Positions 18,387 through 28,771 of a DNA stretch of 64,000 bases are shown in pieces; positions within the stretch are counted from its first letter, which is position 1, and every line of letters starts with the position of its first letter. The notes beneath the pieces are model-generated. The model was not told the DNA's origin. It was given only the letters and a program-made list of their open reading frames with translations, and made no database searches. Source of the DNA: Streptococcus mitis (GTDB lineage: Bacteria > Bacillota > Bacilli > Lactobacillales > Streptococcaceae); the NCBI GenBank assembly GCA_001914195.1, contig MKYF01000017.1, positions 1 through 64,000 of the forward strand. Reading direction: 5' to 3'. A program made the translations under genes and the position numbers.

Positions 18387-19496
18387 ATGAAATACAAACG
18401 GATTGTCTTTAAGGTGGGGACTTCTTCTCTGACAAATGAGGATGGAAGTTTATCACGTAGTAAGGTAAAGGCTATTACCCAGCAGTTGGCTATGCTGCAC
18501 GAGGCTGGTCATGAATTGATTTTGGTGTCGTCGGGTGCCATTGCTGCAGGTTTTGGGGCCTTAGGATTTAAAAAGCGTCCGACTAAGATTGCTGATAAAC
18601 AGGCTTCAGCAGCGGTAGGGCAAGGCCTTTTGTTGGAAGAATACACGACCAATCTTCTCTTGCGCCAAATCGTTTCTGCACAAATCTTGCTGACCCAGGA
18701 TGACTTTGTGGATAAGCGCCGTTATAAAAATGCCCATCAGGCTTTGTCAGTTCTACTTAGCCGTGGAGCGATTCCTATTATCAACGAGAATGACAGTGTC
18801 GTCATTGATGAGCTCAAGGTCGGGGACAATGACACTCTAAGTGCCCAGGTAGCGGCCATGGTCCAAGCAGACCTTTTGGTTCTCTTGACAGACGTCGACG
18901 GTCTTTATACTGGAAATCCTCATTCAGATCCAAGAGCCAAACGCTTGGAGAAAATCGAGACCATCAATCGTGAGATTATTGATATGGCCGGTGGAGCAGG
19001 TTCGTCTAATGGTACAGGTGGCATGTTAACCAAAATCAAAGCTGCAACTATCGCGACGGAATCAGGAGTTCCTGTTTATATCTGCTCATCCTTGAAGTCA
19101 GATGCCATGATTGAGGCAGCTGAGGAGACCAAGGATGGTTCCTACTTTGTTGCGCAAGAGAAGGGGCTTCGTACCCAGAAACAATGGCTGGCTTTTTATG
19201 CTCAGAGTCAAGGTTCTATTTGGGTTGATAAAGGGGCTGCGGAAGCTCTCTCTCAACATGGCAAGAGTCTTCTCTTATCTGGTATCGTTGAAGCAGAAGG
19301 CGCCTTTTCTTACGGTGATATTGTGACAGTATTTGACAAGGAGAGTGGAAAATCACTTGGAAAAGGACGCGTGCAATTTGGGGCATCTGCTTTGGAGGAT
19401 ATGTTGCGTTCTCAAAAAGCCAAGGGTGTCTTGATTCACCGTGACGACTGGATTTCCATTACTCCTGAAATCCAACTACTCTTTACAGAATTTTAG
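18387..19496 (+). CDS. proB: glutamate 5-kinase
   Basis: ProB phosphorylates glutamate with ATP, the first and feedback-controlled step of proline synthesis. The 369-residue protein has an amino-acid kinase domain ([10 protein letters not shown] near the start, [52 protein letters not shown]) and a C-terminal PUA domain ([10 protein letters not shown] to [14 protein letters not shown]). I chose ATG 18387 because GGAGTGAG precedes it; an in-frame ATG at 18366 lies too close to the -10. It heads proB-proA-proC. Confidence 0.96.
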   Translation: MKYKRIVFKVGTSSLTNEDGSLSRSKVKAITQQLAMLHEAGHELILVSSGAIAAGFGALGFKKRPTKIADKQASAAVGQGLLLEEYTTNLLLRQIVSAQILLTQDDFVDKRRYKNAHQALSVLLSRGAIPIINENDSVVIDELKVGDNDTLSAQVAAMVQADLLVLLTDVDGLYTGNPHSDPRAKRLEKIETINREIIDMAGGAGSSNGTGGMLTKIKAATIATESGVPVYICSSLKSDAMIEAAEETKDGSYFVAQEKGLRTQKQWLAFYAQSQGSIWVDKGAAEALSQHGKSLLLSGIVEAEGAFSYGDIVTVFDKESGKSLGKGRVQFGASALEDMLRSQKAKGVLIHRDDWISITPEIQLLFTEF

Positions 19497-19505
19497 AGGT
19501 AAACT

Positions 19506-20768
19506 ATGGTAAGTACACAAGAACAATTTGAACAGGTACAGGCTGTTAAAAAATCAATCAATACAGCTAGTGAAGACGTGAAAAACCAAGCCTTGCTAGC
19601 CATGGCTGATCACTTAGTAGCTGCTACAGAGGAAATTTTAGCAGCCAATGCCCTTGATATGGAAGCGGCCAAAGGTAAAATCTCAGATGTGATGCTGGAT
19701 CGTCTTTATTTGGATGCAGGTCGTATAGAAGCGATGGCAACTGGTATTCGTGAAGTGGTTGCTTTACCAGATCCAATCGGTGAAGTTTTAGAAACAAGTC
19801 AGCTTGAAAATGGTTTGGTTATCACCAAGAAACGTGTGGCCATGGGTGTTATCGGTATAATCTATGAAAGCCGTCCAAATGTGACGTCTGATGCGGTTGC
19901 TTTGGCTCTTAAAAGTGGAAATGCAGTTGTTCTTCGTAGTGGTAAGGATGCCTATCAAACGGCCCATGCTATTGTCACAGCCTTGAAGAAGGGCTTGGAA
20001 ACGACTACTATTCACCCAGATGTGATTCAACTGGTGGAAGATACCAGCCGTGAAAGTAGCTATGCTATGATGAAGGCCAAGGGCTATCTAGATCTTCTCA
20101 TTCCTCGTGGAGGAGCTGGTTTGATCAATGCAGTGATTGAGAATGCTATCGTACCTGTTATCGAGACAGGAACTGGGATTGTCCATGTCTATGTGGATAA
20201 GGATGCAGACGAAGACAAGGCGCTGTCTATCATCAACAATGCCAAAACCAGTCGTCCTTCTGTCTGCAATGCCATGGAGGTTCTACTTGTTCATGAAGAC
20301 AAGGCAGCAAGCTTCCTTCCTCGCTTGGAGAAAGTTCTGGTTGCAGATCGAAAAGAAGTTGGACAGGAACCAATTCAATTCCGCCTAGATAGCAAAGCAA
20401 GCCAGTTTGTTTCAGGTCACGCAGCTGGAGCACAAGACTTTGACACCGAGTTTTTAGACTATGTATTAGCTGTTAAGGTTGTGAGCAGTTTAGAAGAAGC
20501 GGTTGCCCATATTGAGGCTCACAGTACCCATCATTCGGACGCCATTGTGACGGAAAATGCTGAAACTGCAGCTTACTTTACAGATCAAGTGGACTCTGCA
20601 GCAGTTTATGTCAATGCCTCAACTCGTTTCACAGATGGTGGCCAATTTGGTCTTGGTTGTGAAATGGGGATTTCTACTCAGAAATTGCACGCGCGTGGTC
20701 CCATGGGCTTGAAGGAGTTGACTAGCTACAAGTATGTGGTTACTGGTGACGGACAGATAAGGGAGTAA
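19506..20768 (+). CDS. proA: gamma-glutamyl phosphate reductase
   Basis: ProA reduces gamma-glutamyl phosphate to glutamate semialdehyde with NADPH, the second step of proline synthesis. The 420-residue protein has the aldehyde dehydrogenase fold; C254 in [18 protein letters not shown] is the catalytic cysteine. The segments [15 protein letters not shown] and LRSGKDA are typical, as is the C-terminal [21 protein letters not shown]. It begins 9 bases after proB with GAGGT and ends 3 bases before proC. Confidence 0.97.
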   Translation: MVSTQEQFEQVQAVKKSINTASEDVKNQALLAMADHLVAATEEILAANALDMEAAKGKISDVMLDRLYLDAGRIEAMATGIREVVALPDPIGEVLETSQLENGLVITKKRVAMGVIGIIYESRPNVTSDAVALALKSGNAVVLRSGKDAYQTAHAIVTALKKGLETTTIHPDVIQLVEDTSRESSYAMMKAKGYLDLLIPRGGAGLINAVIENAIVPVIETGTGIVHVYVDKDADEDKALSIINNAKTSRPSVCNAMEVLLVHEDKAASFLPRLEKVLVADRKEVGQEPIQFRLDSKASQFVSGHAAGAQDFDTEFLDYVLAVKVVSSLEEAVAHIEAHSTHHSDAIVTENAETAAYFTDQVDSAAVYVNASTRFTDGGQFGLGCEMGISTQKLHARGPMGLKELTSYKYVVTGDGQIRE

Positions 20769-20771
20769 GAG

Positions 20772-21569
20772 ATGAAGATTGGATTTATCGGTTTGGGGAA
20801 TATGGGAGCTAGTTTGGCCAAGGCTGTCTTGCAGGCTAAGACGGGTGATGACCTTCTCCTTGCCAATCGTAGTCAAGCCAAGGTAGATGCTTTCATTGCA
20901 GACTTTGGTGGTCAGGCTTCAAGCAATGAAGAAATATTCGCAGAAGCAGATGTGATTTTTCTAGGAGTTAAGCCTGCTCAGTTTTCTGAACTGCTTTCTC
21001 AATACCAGACCATCCTTGAAAAAAGAGAAAGTCTTCTTTTGATTTCGATGGCAGCTGGATTGACCTTGGAAAAACTCGCTAGTCTTCTTCCAAATCAACA
21101 CAGAATTATTCGTATGATGCCAAATACTCCTGCTTCTATCGGTCAAGGAGTGATTAGCTATGCCTTGTCTCCTAATTGCAGGGCTGAGGATAGTGATCTC
21201 TTTTGTCAGCTTTTAGCCAAGGCTGGTCTCTTGGTTGAACTAGGAGAAGACTTAATCGATGCAGCGACAGGTCTTGCAGGTTGTGGACCAGCTTTTGTCT
21301 ATCTCTTTATTGAGGCCTTGGCAGATGCGGGCGTTCAGACGGGATTGCCAAGAGAAACGGCATTGAAAATGGCGGCTCAAACTGTGGTAGGAGCTGGACA
21401 ATTGGTCCTAGAAAGTCAGCAACATCCTGGGGTATTGAAAGATCAAGTTTGTAGCCCAGGTGGTTCGACTATCGCTGGTGTAGCGAACCTAGAAGCGCAT
21501 GCTTTTCGAGGAACAGTCATGGATGCAGTTCATCAAGCCTACAAGCGAACACAAGAACTAGGTAAATAA
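20772..21569 (+). CDS. proC: pyrroline-5-carboxylate reductase
   Basis: ProC makes proline from pyrroline-5-carboxylate with NAD(P)H. The 265-residue protein begins with the Rossmann motif IGFIGLGNMGASL. Conserved regions RMMPNTPASIGQG near residue 118, GCGPAFVYLFIEALADAG near 173 and the C-terminal signature SPGGSTIAGVANLE complete the family pattern. It ends the proline operon; its stop codon is part of a terminator stem. Confidence 0.97.
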   Translation: MKIGFIGLGNMGASLAKAVLQAKTGDDLLLANRSQAKVDAFIADFGGQASSNEEIFAEADVIFLGVKPAQFSELLSQYQTILEKRESLLLISMAAGLTLEKLASLLPNQHRIIRMMPNTPASIGQGVISYALSPNCRAEDSDLFCQLLAKAGLLVELGEDLIDAATGLAGCGPAFVYLFIEALADAGVQTGLPRETALKMAAQTVVGAGQLVLESQQHPGVLKDQVCSPGGSTIAGVANLEAHAFRGTVMDAVHQAYKRTQELGK

Positions 21570-21593
21570 GAGGTAGTTTTGTCTGCCTCTTTT
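21568..21593 (+). terminator. intrinsic terminator after proC
   Basis: AAGAGGTAG-TTTTGT-CTGCCTCTT is a 9-bp stem with one wobble, followed by T. It overlaps the stop codon and precedes a BOX element. Confidence 0.8.
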
Positions 21594-21603
21594 ATGGTGG
21601 TTG

Positions 21604-21707
21604 ATACTCTTCGAAAATCTCTTCAAACTTCGTCAGCTTCACCTTGCCGTACTTAAGTACAGCCTGCGGCTAGCTTCCTAGTTTGCTCTTTGATTTTCAT
21701 TGAGTAT
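21604..21707 (+). repeat. BOX element (A-C type, no B module)
   Basis: This 104-bp element has BOX ends ATACTC and GAGTAT and the usual landmarks CTTCGAAAATCTCTTCAAAC, CCTTGCCGTAC and CTAGCTTCCTAGTTTG. It contains the palindrome GTACTTAAGTAC. It lies between the proC terminator and the tmk promoter, on a transcribed flank. Confidence 0.92.
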
Positions 21708-21727
21708 GAAATGAGAAGACAAAAAGA

Positions 21728-21758
21728 TTGTCACAAACCCCTATTTTTTTGATAGAAT
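21728..21758 (+). promoter_or_regulatory. candidate tmk promoter
   Basis: TTGTCA and TAGAAT are 19 bases apart, longer than ideal, but the -10 has a TGA extension. The tmk ATG is 30 bases downstream. Confidence 0.55.
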
Positions 21759-21787
21759 AGAAGTAGTAAAAAAGAAATGAGTTAGAC

Positions 21788-22426
21788 ATGTCAAAAGGAT
21801 TTTTAGTCTCTCTTGAGGGACCAGAGGGAGCAGGAAAGACCAGTGTTTTAGAGGCTCTGCTCCCAATTTTAGAGGAAAAAGGAGTAGAGGTGCTGACGAC
21901 CCGTGAACCTGGCGGAGTTTTGATTGGGGAGAAGATTCGGGAAGTAATTTTGGATCCAAGTCATACTCAGATGGATGCTAAGACAGAGCTCCTTCTCTAT
22001 ATTGCCAGTCGCAGACAGCACTTGGTGGAAAAAGTTCTTCCAGCACTTGAAGCTGGCAAGTTGGTCATTATGGACCGCTTCATCGATAGTTCTCTTGCAT
22101 ATCAGGGATTTGGTCGTGGCTTGGATATTGACGCCATTGATTGGCTCAATCGGTTTGCGACAGATGGCCTTAAACCCGATTTGACACTCTATTTTGACAT
22201 CGAGGTGGAAGAAGGACTGGCTCGCATTGCTGCTAATAGCAATCGTGAGGTCAATCGTTTGGACTTGGAAGGGTTGGACTTGCATAAAAAAGTCCGTCAA
22301 GGTTACCTTTCTCTTCTGGACAAAGAAGGAAATCGCATTGTCAAGATTGATGCGAGTCTTCCATTGGAGCAAGTTGTGGAAACAACCAAGGCTGTCTTGT
22401 TTGACAGAATGGGATTAGCTAAATGA
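21788..22426 (+). CDS. tmk: thymidylate kinase
   Basis: Tmk phosphorylates dTMP to dTDP for DNA synthesis. The 212-residue protein has the P-loop GPEGAGKT (residues 11-18), the substrate motif TREPGG, the DRF motif in [15 protein letters not shown], and a Lid region near 140-150. It overlaps holB by four bases (ATGA); the order tmk-holB-yabA-rsmI is conserved in firmicutes. Confidence 0.97.
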   Translation: MSKGFLVSLEGPEGAGKTSVLEALLPILEEKGVEVLTTREPGGVLIGEKIREVILDPSHTQMDAKTELLLYIASRRQHLVEKVLPALEAGKLVIMDRFIDSSLAYQGFGRGLDIDAIDWLNRFATDGLKPDLTLYFDIEVEEGLARIAANSNREVNRLDLEGLDLHKKVRQGYLSLLDKEGNRIVKIDASLPLEQVVETTKAVLFDRMGLAK

Positions 22427-23313
22427 AACAAGATCAACTAAAGGCCTGGCAACCAGCCCAGTTTGACCGTTTTGTCCGTATTCTAGAACAAAATCAGCTC
22501 AATCATGCCTATCTCTTTTCAGGTTTTTTTGGGAGCTTGGAAATGGCGCAATTTTTAGCTAAGAGCCTCTTTTGTACGGATAAAGTAGGTGTCTTACCAT
22601 GTGAAAACTGCCGAAATTGTAAGCTGATTGAACAGGGAGAATTTCCCGATGTCACCTTGATTAAGCCAGTCAATCAGGTCATCAAGACAGAACGGATTCG
22701 AGAATTGGTGGGGCAGTTTTCTCAAGCAGGGATTGAAAGCCAGCAGCAGGTCTTTATTATCGAGAAAGCTGAGAAAATGCATCCTAACGCAGCCAATTCT
22801 CTGCTCAAGGTTATCGAAGAACCCCAGAGTGAGGTTTATATTTTCTTCTTGACCAGTGATGAAGAAAAGATTTTACCGACCATCCGCAGTCGGACCCAAA
22901 TTTTTCACTTTAAAATGCAAGAAGAGAAGCTCATCTTGCTCTTAGAACAAATGGGACTGGTTAAGAAAAAAGCGACTCTCCTAGCTCAGTTTAGTCAATC
23001 GCGAGCTGAAGCAGAAAAGTTGGCTAATCAGGCAGGCTTTTGGACCTTGGTCGATGAAAGTGAACGCCTGCTGACTTGGTTAGTAGCGAAGAAAAAAGAA
23101 AGTTATCTGCAGGTTGCTAAATTAGCCAACTTGGCAGATGACAAGGAAAAACAAGATCAGGTTTTACGGATTCTTGAAGTCCTCTGTGGGCAGGACCTCC
23201 TGCAAGCAAGAGTAAGAGTGATTCTACAAGATTTGCTAGAAGCTAGAAAAATGTGGCAAGCTAATGTCAGCTTTCAAAATGCCATGGAATATCTGGTCTT
23301 GAAAGAAATATAA
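22423..23313 (+). CDS. holB: DNA polymerase III subunit delta'
   Basis: HolB is part of the clamp loader that places the sliding clamp on DNA. The 296-residue protein has the AAA+ layout of delta': HAYLFSGF in place of a working P-loop, the zinc-binding cysteines C(51-59 region) in [38 protein letters not shown] (sensor and Walker B like), and the SRxR-type IRSRTQ. The C-terminal collar is helical. The lack of a true Walker A fits the non-catalytic delta' role. It overlaps tmk. Confidence 0.95.
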   Translation: MKQDQLKAWQPAQFDRFVRILEQNQLNHAYLFSGFFGSLEMAQFLAKSLFCTDKVGVLPCENCRNCKLIEQGEFPDVTLIKPVNQVIKTERIRELVGQFSQAGIESQQQVFIIEKAEKMHPNAANSLLKVIEEPQSEVYIFFLTSDEEKILPTIRSRTQIFHFKMQEEKLILLLEQMGLVKKKATLLAQFSQSRAEAEKLANQAGFWTLVDESERLLTWLVAKKKESYLQVAKLANLADDKEKQDQVLRILEVLCGQDLLQARVRVILQDLLEARKMWQANVSFQNAMEYLVLKEI

Positions 23314-23352
23314 ACTAAAAAATGAATGATAAAGAAAGGAAAGGGCTGTTTT

Positions 23353-23670
23353 ATGGACAAAAAAGAATTATTTGACGCGCTGGATGATTTTTCTCAACAG
23401 TTATTGGTAACCTTGGCCGATGTGGAAGCCATCAAGAAAAATCTCAAGAGCCTGGTAGAGGAAAATACAGCTCTTCGCTTGGAAAATAGTAAGTTGCGCG
23501 AACGCTTGGGTGAGGTGGAAGCAGACGCTCCTGTCAAGGCTAAGCATGTTCGTGAAAGTGTCCGTCGCATTTATAAAGATGGTTTTCACGTATGTAATGA
23601 TTTTTATGGACAACGTCGAGAGCAGGACGAGGAATGTATGTTCTGTGACGAGTTGTTGTACAGGGAGTAG
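23353..23670 (+). CDS. yabA: replication initiation control protein YabA
   Basis: YabA links DnaA and the sliding clamp and prevents over-initiation of replication. The 105-residue protein has an N-terminal coiled coil ([20 protein letters not shown] to [12 protein letters not shown]) and a C-terminal zinc-binding domain with H and C in HVCNDFYG and the pair CMFC. I chose ATG 23353 since it gives the family N-terminus [10 protein letters not shown]; the frame opens earlier at 23326. It sits in its usual place between holB and rsmI. Confidence 0.95.
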   Translation: MDKKELFDALDDFSQQLLVTLADVEAIKKNLKSLVEENTALRLENSKLRERLGEVEADAPVKAKHVRESVRRIYKDGFHVCNDFYGQRREQDEECMFCDELLYRE

Positions 23671-23672
23671 GC

Positions 23673-24542
23673 ATGCAAATTCAAAAAAGTTTTAAGGGGC
23701 AGTCTCCCTACGGCAAGCTGTATCTAGTGGCAACGCCGATTGGCAATCTAGATGATATGACCTTTCGAGCTATTCAGACCTTGAAAGAAGTGGACTGGAT
23801 TGCTGCTGAGGACACGCGCAATACAGGACTTTTGCTCAAGCATTTTGACATTTCGACCAAGCAGATCAGTTTTCATGAGCACAATGCCAAGGAAAAAATT
23901 CCTGATTTGATTGGTTTCCTGAAAGCAGGACAAAGTATTACTCAGGTATCCGACGCGGGTCTGCCTAGCATCTCAGACCCTGGTCATGATTTGGTTAAGG
24001 CAGCGATTGAGGAAGATATTGCTGTTGTGACTGTTCCAGGTGCCTCTGCAGGGATTTCTGCCTTGATTGCCAGTGGTTTAGCGCCACAGCCACATATCTT
24101 TTATGGTTTTTTACCGAGAAAATCAGGCCAGCAAAAGCAATTTTTCGACTCGAAAAAAGACTATCCTGAAACTCAGATTTTCTATGAATCCCCTCATCGT
24201 GTAGCAGATACGTTGGAAAATATGCTAGAAGTCTACGGCGACCGCTCGGTGGTCTTGGTTAGAGAATTGACCAAAATCTATGAAGAATACCAAAGAGGTA
24301 CAATTTCTGAATTGCTGGAAAGCATCTCTGAAACGCCACTTAAGGGAGAATGCCTTCTTATCGTTGAAGGTGCCAGTCAGGATGTGGAGGAAAAAGATGA
24401 GGAGGACTTATTTTCAGAAATCCAAGCCCGCATCCAGCAAGGCATGAAGAAAAACCAAGCTATCAAGGAAGTGGCGAAGATTTACCAGTGGAATAAAAGC
24501 CAGCTTTACGCTGCCTACCACGACTGGGAAGAAAATGACTAA
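23673..24542 (+). CDS. rsmI: 16S rRNA (cytidine1402-2'-O)-methyltransferase
   Basis: RsmI methylates the ribose of C1402 in 16S rRNA. The 289-residue protein has the tetrapyrrole-methylase fold with LYLVATPIGNLDDMTFRAI near residue 18, EDTRNTG, VSDAGLPSISDPG near 95 and GASAGISALIASGL. A C-terminal helical segment ends KSQLYAAYHDWEEN. It starts 2 bases after the yabA stop codon and ends the operon at a terminator. Confidence 0.95.
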   Translation: MQIQKSFKGQSPYGKLYLVATPIGNLDDMTFRAIQTLKEVDWIAAEDTRNTGLLLKHFDISTKQISFHEHNAKEKIPDLIGFLKAGQSITQVSDAGLPSISDPGHDLVKAAIEEDIAVVTVPGASAGISALIASGLAPQPHIFYGFLPRKSGQQKQFFDSKKDYPETQIFYESPHRVADTLENMLEVYGDRSVVLVRELTKIYEEYQRGTISELLESISETPLKGECLLIVEGASQDVEEKDEEDLFSEIQARIQQGMKKNQAIKEVAKIYQWNKSQLYAAYHDWEEND

Positions 24543-24545
24543 ACA

Positions 24546-24572
24546 GGGAAGTTTGCCTTCTTCCCTTTTTTT
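24546..24572 (+). terminator. intrinsic terminator after rsmI
   Basis: GGGAAG and CTTCCC pair around an 8-base loop, followed by seven T residues. Confidence 0.8.
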
Positions 24573-24580
24573 GTTATACT
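24572..24580 (+). promoter_or_regulatory. extended -10 promoter of trmFO leader
   Basis: TGTTATACT lies at the end of the rsmI terminator T-run, upstream of the repeat array. Transcription from here gives a leader of about 240 nt before trmFO. No -35 box is convincing. Confidence 0.5.
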
Positions 24581-24608
24581 AGTAGAAGAAAAAATTAGAA
24601 AGATTTGT

Positions 24609-24810
24609 GGGAGTGAAAAAGTCTGGGGGACTTTTTCAGCCTGAGCCAGGAAATTCGAAAGCGAAGTAAGTCCGGGGGACTTTTTCAGCCTGAGCCAAGA
24701 AACTTGAAAGCGAAGTAAGTCCGGGGAACTTTTTCAGCCTGGGCCAAGAAATTCGAAAGCGAAGTAAATCCGATTGGCTTTTTCAATGTGAACCTTGTCT
24801 TCACACTCCC
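24609..24810 (+). repeat. 49-bp tandem repeat array with hairpins, trmFO leader
   Basis: The motif CTTTTTCAGC (CTTTTTCAAT in the last unit) recurs at 24631, 24680, 24729 and 24778, an exact 49-base period: three full units and one degenerate partial unit. Each full unit holds a terminator-like hairpin (for example GAAAAAGTC-TGGGG-GACTTTTTC at 24615-24637) and a small TTCG-AAAG-CGAA type hairpin. The array is closed by GGGAGTG (24609-24615) and CACTCCC (24804-24810). I do not recognise it as BOX or RUP. Confidence 0.75.
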
Positions 24811-24827
24811 AAAGAGGTATTAGTGTC

Positions 24828-26162
24828 GTGTCTCAATCTTATATCAATGTTATCGGTGCTGGTTTGGCAGGTTCTGAAGCAGCCTACCAAATCGCAGAGC
24901 GTGGTATTCCAGTTAAACTTTATGAAATGCGTGGTGTCAAGTCAACACCTCAACACAAAACAGACAATTTTGCAGAGTTAGTTTGTTCCAATTCTCTTCG
25001 TGGAGATGCTCTGACAAATGCAGTTGGTCTTCTCAAGGAAGAAATGCGTCGCTTGGGTTCTGTTATTTTGGAATCTGCTGAGGCTACACGTGTTCCTGCA
25101 GGTGGTGCGCTTGCGGTGGACCGAGATGGTTTCTCACAGATGGTGACTGAAAAAGTTGCCAACCACCCCTTGATTGAAGTGGTTCGTGATGAAATTACAG
25201 AATTACCGACAGATGTTATTACAGTTGTGGCGACTGGTCCCTTGACTAGCGATGCCCTGGCTGAAAAGATTCATGCTCTTAATGACGGCGATGGTTTCTA
25301 TTTCTACGATGCGGCAGCGCCGATTATTGATGTCAACACCATCGATATGAGCAAGGTCTATCTCAAGTCTCGGTATGACAAGGGAGAAGCTGCTTATCTC
25401 AATGCTCCAATGACCAAGCAAGAATTTATGGATTTCCATGAAGCCTTGGTCAATGCGGAAGAAGCTCCGCTTAATTCTTTCGAAAAAGAAAAGTACTTTG
25501 AAGGTTGTATGCCTATCGAAGTCATGGCCAAACGAGGCATTAAAACTATGCTTTATGGTCCTATGAAACCAGTGGGTCTTGAGTATCCGGACGACTATAC
25601 TGGACCTCGTGATGGAGAATTTAAAACACCTTATGCGGTTGTGCAACTGCGTCAGGACAATGCAGCTGGTAGCCTATACAATATCGTCGGTTTCCAGACC
25701 CACCTCAAATGGGGAGAACAAAAACGAGTCTTCCAAATGATTCCTGGTCTTGAAAATGCGGAGTTTGTCCGTTATGGGGTCATGCACCGCAATTCTTATA
25801 TGGATTCACCAAATCTTCTTGAGCAGACTTACCGTTCTAAGAAACAACCAAATCTCTTCTTTGCTGGTCAGATGACGGGTGTGGAAGGCTATGTTGAGTC
25901 CGCAGCGTCAGGCTTAGTTGTGGGAATTAACGCGGCTCGTCTTTTCAAGGGAGAAAGCGAGGCTATTTTCCCAGAGACGACGGCTATCGGAAGCTTAGCT
26001 TATTACATCACCCATGCCGACAGCAAACATTTCCAACCAATGAATGTCAATTTTGGAATCATCAAGGAGTTGGAAGGCGAACGTATCCGTGATAAGAAGG
26101 CTCGTTATGAAAAAATTGCAGAGCGTGCTCTTAGCGACTTAGAGGAATTTTTAGCGGTCTAA
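24828..26162 (+). CDS. trmFO: methylenetetrahydrofolate-tRNA-(uracil54-C5)-methyltransferase TrmFO
   Basis: TrmFO makes ribothymidine 54 in tRNA using methylene-THF and FAD. The 444-residue protein has the FAD-binding motif [19 protein letters not shown] near residue 7, the CSNSLRGD segment and later [29 protein letters not shown] near the C-terminus. The start is GTG 24828, 10 bases after AGAGG; it gives the family N-terminus [11 protein letters not shown] and length. The open frame to 24795 runs into the repeat array and is not used. Confidence 0.95.
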   Translation: MSQSYINVIGAGLAGSEAAYQIAERGIPVKLYEMRGVKSTPQHKTDNFAELVCSNSLRGDALTNAVGLLKEEMRRLGSVILESAEATRVPAGGALAVDRDGFSQMVTEKVANHPLIEVVRDEITELPTDVITVVATGPLTSDALAEKIHALNDGDGFYFYDAAAPIIDVNTIDMSKVYLKSRYDKGEAAYLNAPMTKQEFMDFHEALVNAEEAPLNSFEKEKYFEGCMPIEVMAKRGIKTMLYGPMKPVGLEYPDDYTGPRDGEFKTPYAVVQLRQDNAAGSLYNIVGFQTHLKWGEQKRVFQMIPGLENAEFVRYGVMHRNSYMDSPNLLEQTYRSKKQPNLFFAGQMTGVEGYVESAASGLVVGINAARLFKGESEAIFPETTAIGSLAYYITHADSKHFQPMNVNFGIIKELEGERIRDKKARYEKIAERALSDLEEFLAV

Positions 26163-26245
26163 TTTTTTTGAAAGAATTGCTCATGATACTATAAAAATCT
26201 TAGAAATTGTGATAAAATAGGTAGGATAAAAAAAGGAGAGTGAAA

Positions 26246-26971
26246 ATGGCGAATCCCAAGTATAAACGTATTTTAATCAAGTTATCAGGTGAAGCCCTTG
26301 CCGGTGAACGTGGCGTAGGGATTGATATCCAAACAGTTCAAACAATTGCAAAAGAGATTGAAGAAGTTCATAGCTTAGGTATCGAAATTGCCCTTGTTAT
26401 CGGTGGAGGAAATCTCTGGCGTGGAGAACCTGCTGCAGAAGCAGGAATGGACCGCGTTCAGGCAGATTACACAGGAATGCTTGGGACTGTTATGAATGCT
26501 CTTGTGATGGCAGATTCATTGCAACAAGTTGGGGTTGATACGCGCGTACAAACAGCTATTGCTATGCAACAAGTGGCAGAGCCTTATGTCCGTGGACGTG
26601 CCCTTCGTCACCTTGAAAAAGGCCGTATCGTTATCTTTGGTGCTGGAATTGGTTCACCTTACTTCTCAACCGATACAACAGCGGCCCTTCGTGCAGCTGA
26701 AATCGAAGCAGATGCTATCCTTATGGCTAAAAATGGTGTAGATGGTGTGTACAATGCCGATCCTAAGAAAGACAAGACAGCCGTTAAGTTTGAAGAATTG
26801 ACCCATAGAGACGTTATCAATAAAGGTCTTCGTATCATGGACTCAACAGCTTCAACCCTCTCAATGGATAACGACATTGACTTGGTTGTCTTCAACATGA
26901 ACCAACCAGGCAACATCAAACGTGTCGTATTTGGTGAAAATATCGGAACAACTGTTTCAAATAATATTTAA
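26246..26971 (+). CDS. pyrH: UMP kinase
   Basis: PyrH phosphorylates UMP for pyrimidine nucleotide synthesis and is a homohexamer in bacteria. The 241-residue amino-acid-kinase-fold protein shows [37 protein letters not shown] and [18 protein letters not shown]. The start is ATG 26246, 6 bases after GGAGAG; GTG 26240 abuts the ribosome site and is not suitable. An extended -10 (TGATAAAAT, 26210-26218) lies upstream. frr follows after 20 bases. Confidence 0.97.
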   Translation: MANPKYKRILIKLSGEALAGERGVGIDIQTVQTIAKEIEEVHSLGIEIALVIGGGNLWRGEPAAEAGMDRVQADYTGMLGTVMNALVMADSLQQVGVDTRVQTAIAMQQVAEPYVRGRALRHLEKGRIVIFGAGIGSPYFSTDTTAALRAAEIEADAILMAKNGVDGVYNADPKKDKTAVKFEELTHRDVINKGLRIMDSTASTLSMDNDIDLVVFNMNQPGNIKRVVFGENIGTTVSNNI

Positions 26972-26991
26972 GAAAAGGAATAAGAAAGATT

Positions 26992-27549
26992 ATGGCTAAC
27001 GCAATTATTGAAAAAGCTAAAGAGAGAATGACCCAGTCTCACCAATCACTTGCTCGTGAATTTGGTGGTATCCGTGCTGGTCGTGCCAATGCAAGCTTGC
27101 TTGACCGTGTACATGTAGAATACTATGGAGTAGAAACTCCTCTTAACCAAATCGCTTCCATTACGATTCCAGAAGCGCGTGTTTTGTTGGTAACACCATT
27201 TGACAAGTCTTCATTGAAAGACATCGAACGTGCCTTGAACGCTTCTGATCTTGGTATCACACCAGCTAATGACGGTTCTGTTATTCGTTTGGTTATCCCT
27301 GCTCTTACAGAAGAAACTCGTCGTGACCTTGCTAAAGAAGTGAAGAAGGTCGGCGAAAATGCTAAAGTGGCTGTCCGCAATATCCGTCGCGATGCTATGG
27401 ACGAAGCTAAGAAACAAGAAAAAGCAAAAGAAATCACTGAAGACGAATTGAAGACTCTTGAAAAAGACATTCAAAAAGTAACAGACGATGCTGTTAAACA
27501 CATCGACGACATGACTGCTAATAAAGAAAAAGAACTTTTGGAAGTCTAA
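26992..27549 (+). CDS. frr: ribosome recycling factor
   Basis: RRF splits post-termination ribosomes together with EF-G. The 185-residue protein has the family pattern: N-terminal helix, [32 protein letters not shown], and the long C-terminal helices with [34 protein letters not shown]. It follows pyrH, the common firmicute order, and is followed by a terminator. Confidence 0.98.
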   Translation: MANAIIEKAKERMTQSHQSLAREFGGIRAGRANASLLDRVHVEYYGVETPLNQIASITIPEARVLLVTPFDKSSLKDIERALNASDLGITPANDGSVIRLVIPALTEETRRDLAKEVKKVGENAKVAVRNIRRDAMDEAKKQEKAKEITEDELKTLEKDIQKVTDDAVKHIDDMTANKEKELLEV

Positions 27550-27560
27550 AAATAAACAGA

Positions 27561-27591
27561 AAAACTCAGTTGGCATTGCTGGCTGAGTTTT
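27561..27591 (+). terminator. intrinsic terminator after frr
   Basis: AAAACTCAG and CTGAGTTTT pair over 9 bp around a 13-base loop with some further pairing inside. It ends 18 bases before the cvfB start. Confidence 0.75.
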
Positions 27592-27608
27592 ATTCGAAAG
27601 AAGGAAAT

Positions 27609-28463
27609 ATGAATACAAATCTTGCAAGTTTTATCGTTGGACTGATCATCGATGAAAATGACCGATTTTACTTTGTGCAAAAGGATGGCCAGACCTATTC
27701 TCTTGCTAAGGAAGAAGGTCAACATACAGTAGGGGATACGGTCAAAGGTTTTGCCTACACGGATATGAAGCAAAAACTCCGCCTGACAACCTTAGAAGTG
27801 ACTGCCACTCAGGACCAATTTGGTTGGGGCCGTGTCACAGAGGTTCGTAAGGACTTGGGTGTCTTTGTGGATACAGGCCTTCCTGACAAGGAAATCGTTG
27901 TGTCACTAGATATTCTCCCTGAACTTAAGGAACTCTGGCCTAAGAAGGGTGACCAACTCTACATACGTCTTGAAGTGGACAAGAAAGACCGTATCTGGGG
28001 ACTCTTGGCCTATCAAGAAGACTTCCAACGTCTGGCTCGTCCTGCCTACAACAACATGCAGAATCAAAACTGGCCAGCCATTGTATACCGCCTCAAGCTG
28101 TCAGGAACCTTTGTCTACCTACCAGAGAATAACATGCTTGGCTTTATCCATCCTAGCGAACGTTACGCAGAGCCACGATTGGGTCAAGTTCTAGATGCGC
28201 GTGTCATTGGTTTCCGTGAAGTGGACCGTACCTTGAACCTCTCCCTCAAACCACGTTCTTTTGAAATGTTGGAAAATGATGCCCAGATGATTTTGAGCTA
28301 CTTGGAAAGTAATGGGGGGTTCATGACCTTAAATGATAAGTCATCTCCAGACGACATCAAGGCAACCTTTGGCATTTCTAAAGGTCAGTTCAAGAAAGCA
28401 CTCGGCGGCTTGATGAAGGCTGGTAAAATCAAGCAAGACCAGTTTGGGACAGAGTTGATTTAG
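27609..28463 (+). CDS. cvfB: CvfB-type S1 RNA-binding protein
   Basis: CvfB family proteins bind RNA and affect virulence gene expression in staphylococci; the precise role here is inferred from the family. The 284-residue protein has tandem S1-like OB folds ([20 protein letters not shown], then [31 protein letters not shown]) and a C-terminal winged helix ([26 protein letters not shown]). The start ATG 27609 has AAGGAA before it; the longer frame from 27570 would start inside the frr terminator. Confidence 0.9.
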   Translation: MNTNLASFIVGLIIDENDRFYFVQKDGQTYSLAKEEGQHTVGDTVKGFAYTDMKQKLRLTTLEVTATQDQFGWGRVTEVRKDLGVFVDTGLPDKEIVVSLDILPELKELWPKKGDQLYIRLEVDKKDRIWGLLAYQEDFQRLARPAYNNMQNQNWPAIVYRLKLSGTFVYLPENNMLGFIHPSERYAEPRLGQVLDARVIGFREVDRTLNLSLKPRSFEMLENDAQMILSYLESNGGFMTLNDKSSPDDIKATFGISKGQFKKALGGLMKAGKIKQDQFGTELI

Positions 28464-28471
28464 GGTGGTTT

Positions 28472-28687
28472 ATGAGAAAATCATTTTACACTTGGCTCAT
28501 GACCGAGCGCAATCCTAAAAGTAACAGTCCTAAGGCCATCTTAGCAGACCTAGCTTTTGAAGAGTCATCCTTCCCAAAACACACAGATGATTTTGATGAG
28601 GTGAGTAGATTTTTGGAGGAGCATGCAAGTTTCTCTTTTAACCTAGGAGACTTTGACGCTATCTGGCAAGAATACTTAGAACACTAG
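28472..28687 (+). CDS. YozE family SAM-like protein (UPF0346)
   Basis: This 71-residue protein begins [31 protein letters not shown] and ends [16 protein letters not shown], the YozE/UPF0346 pattern, a small sterile-alpha-motif-like helical fold. Its function is unknown. It follows cvfB by eight bases and is probably co-transcribed with it. Confidence 0.92.
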   Translation: MRKSFYTWLMTERNPKSNSPKAILADLAFEESSFPKHTDDFDEVSRFLEEHASFSFNLGDFDAIWQEYLEH

Positions 28688-28728
28688 CATGATTCACTGG
28701 GTTTGGGCTAGTAATTTCTCCACCCCTT

Positions 28729-28737
28729 TGCTATAAT
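28729..28737 (+). promoter_or_regulatory. extended -10 promoter of phoH
   Basis: TGCTATAAT lies 35 bases before the phoH start. No clear -35. Confidence 0.6.
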
Positions 28738-28771
28738 AAAAAGAAATAAAAGGATTAGAGAGGTTCTTTAT

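Noticed and set aside
28683..28712. ACTAGC / GCTAGT inverted repeat after yozE
   Set aside because: Six-bp stem with an 18-base loop and no T-run; too weak for a terminator call.
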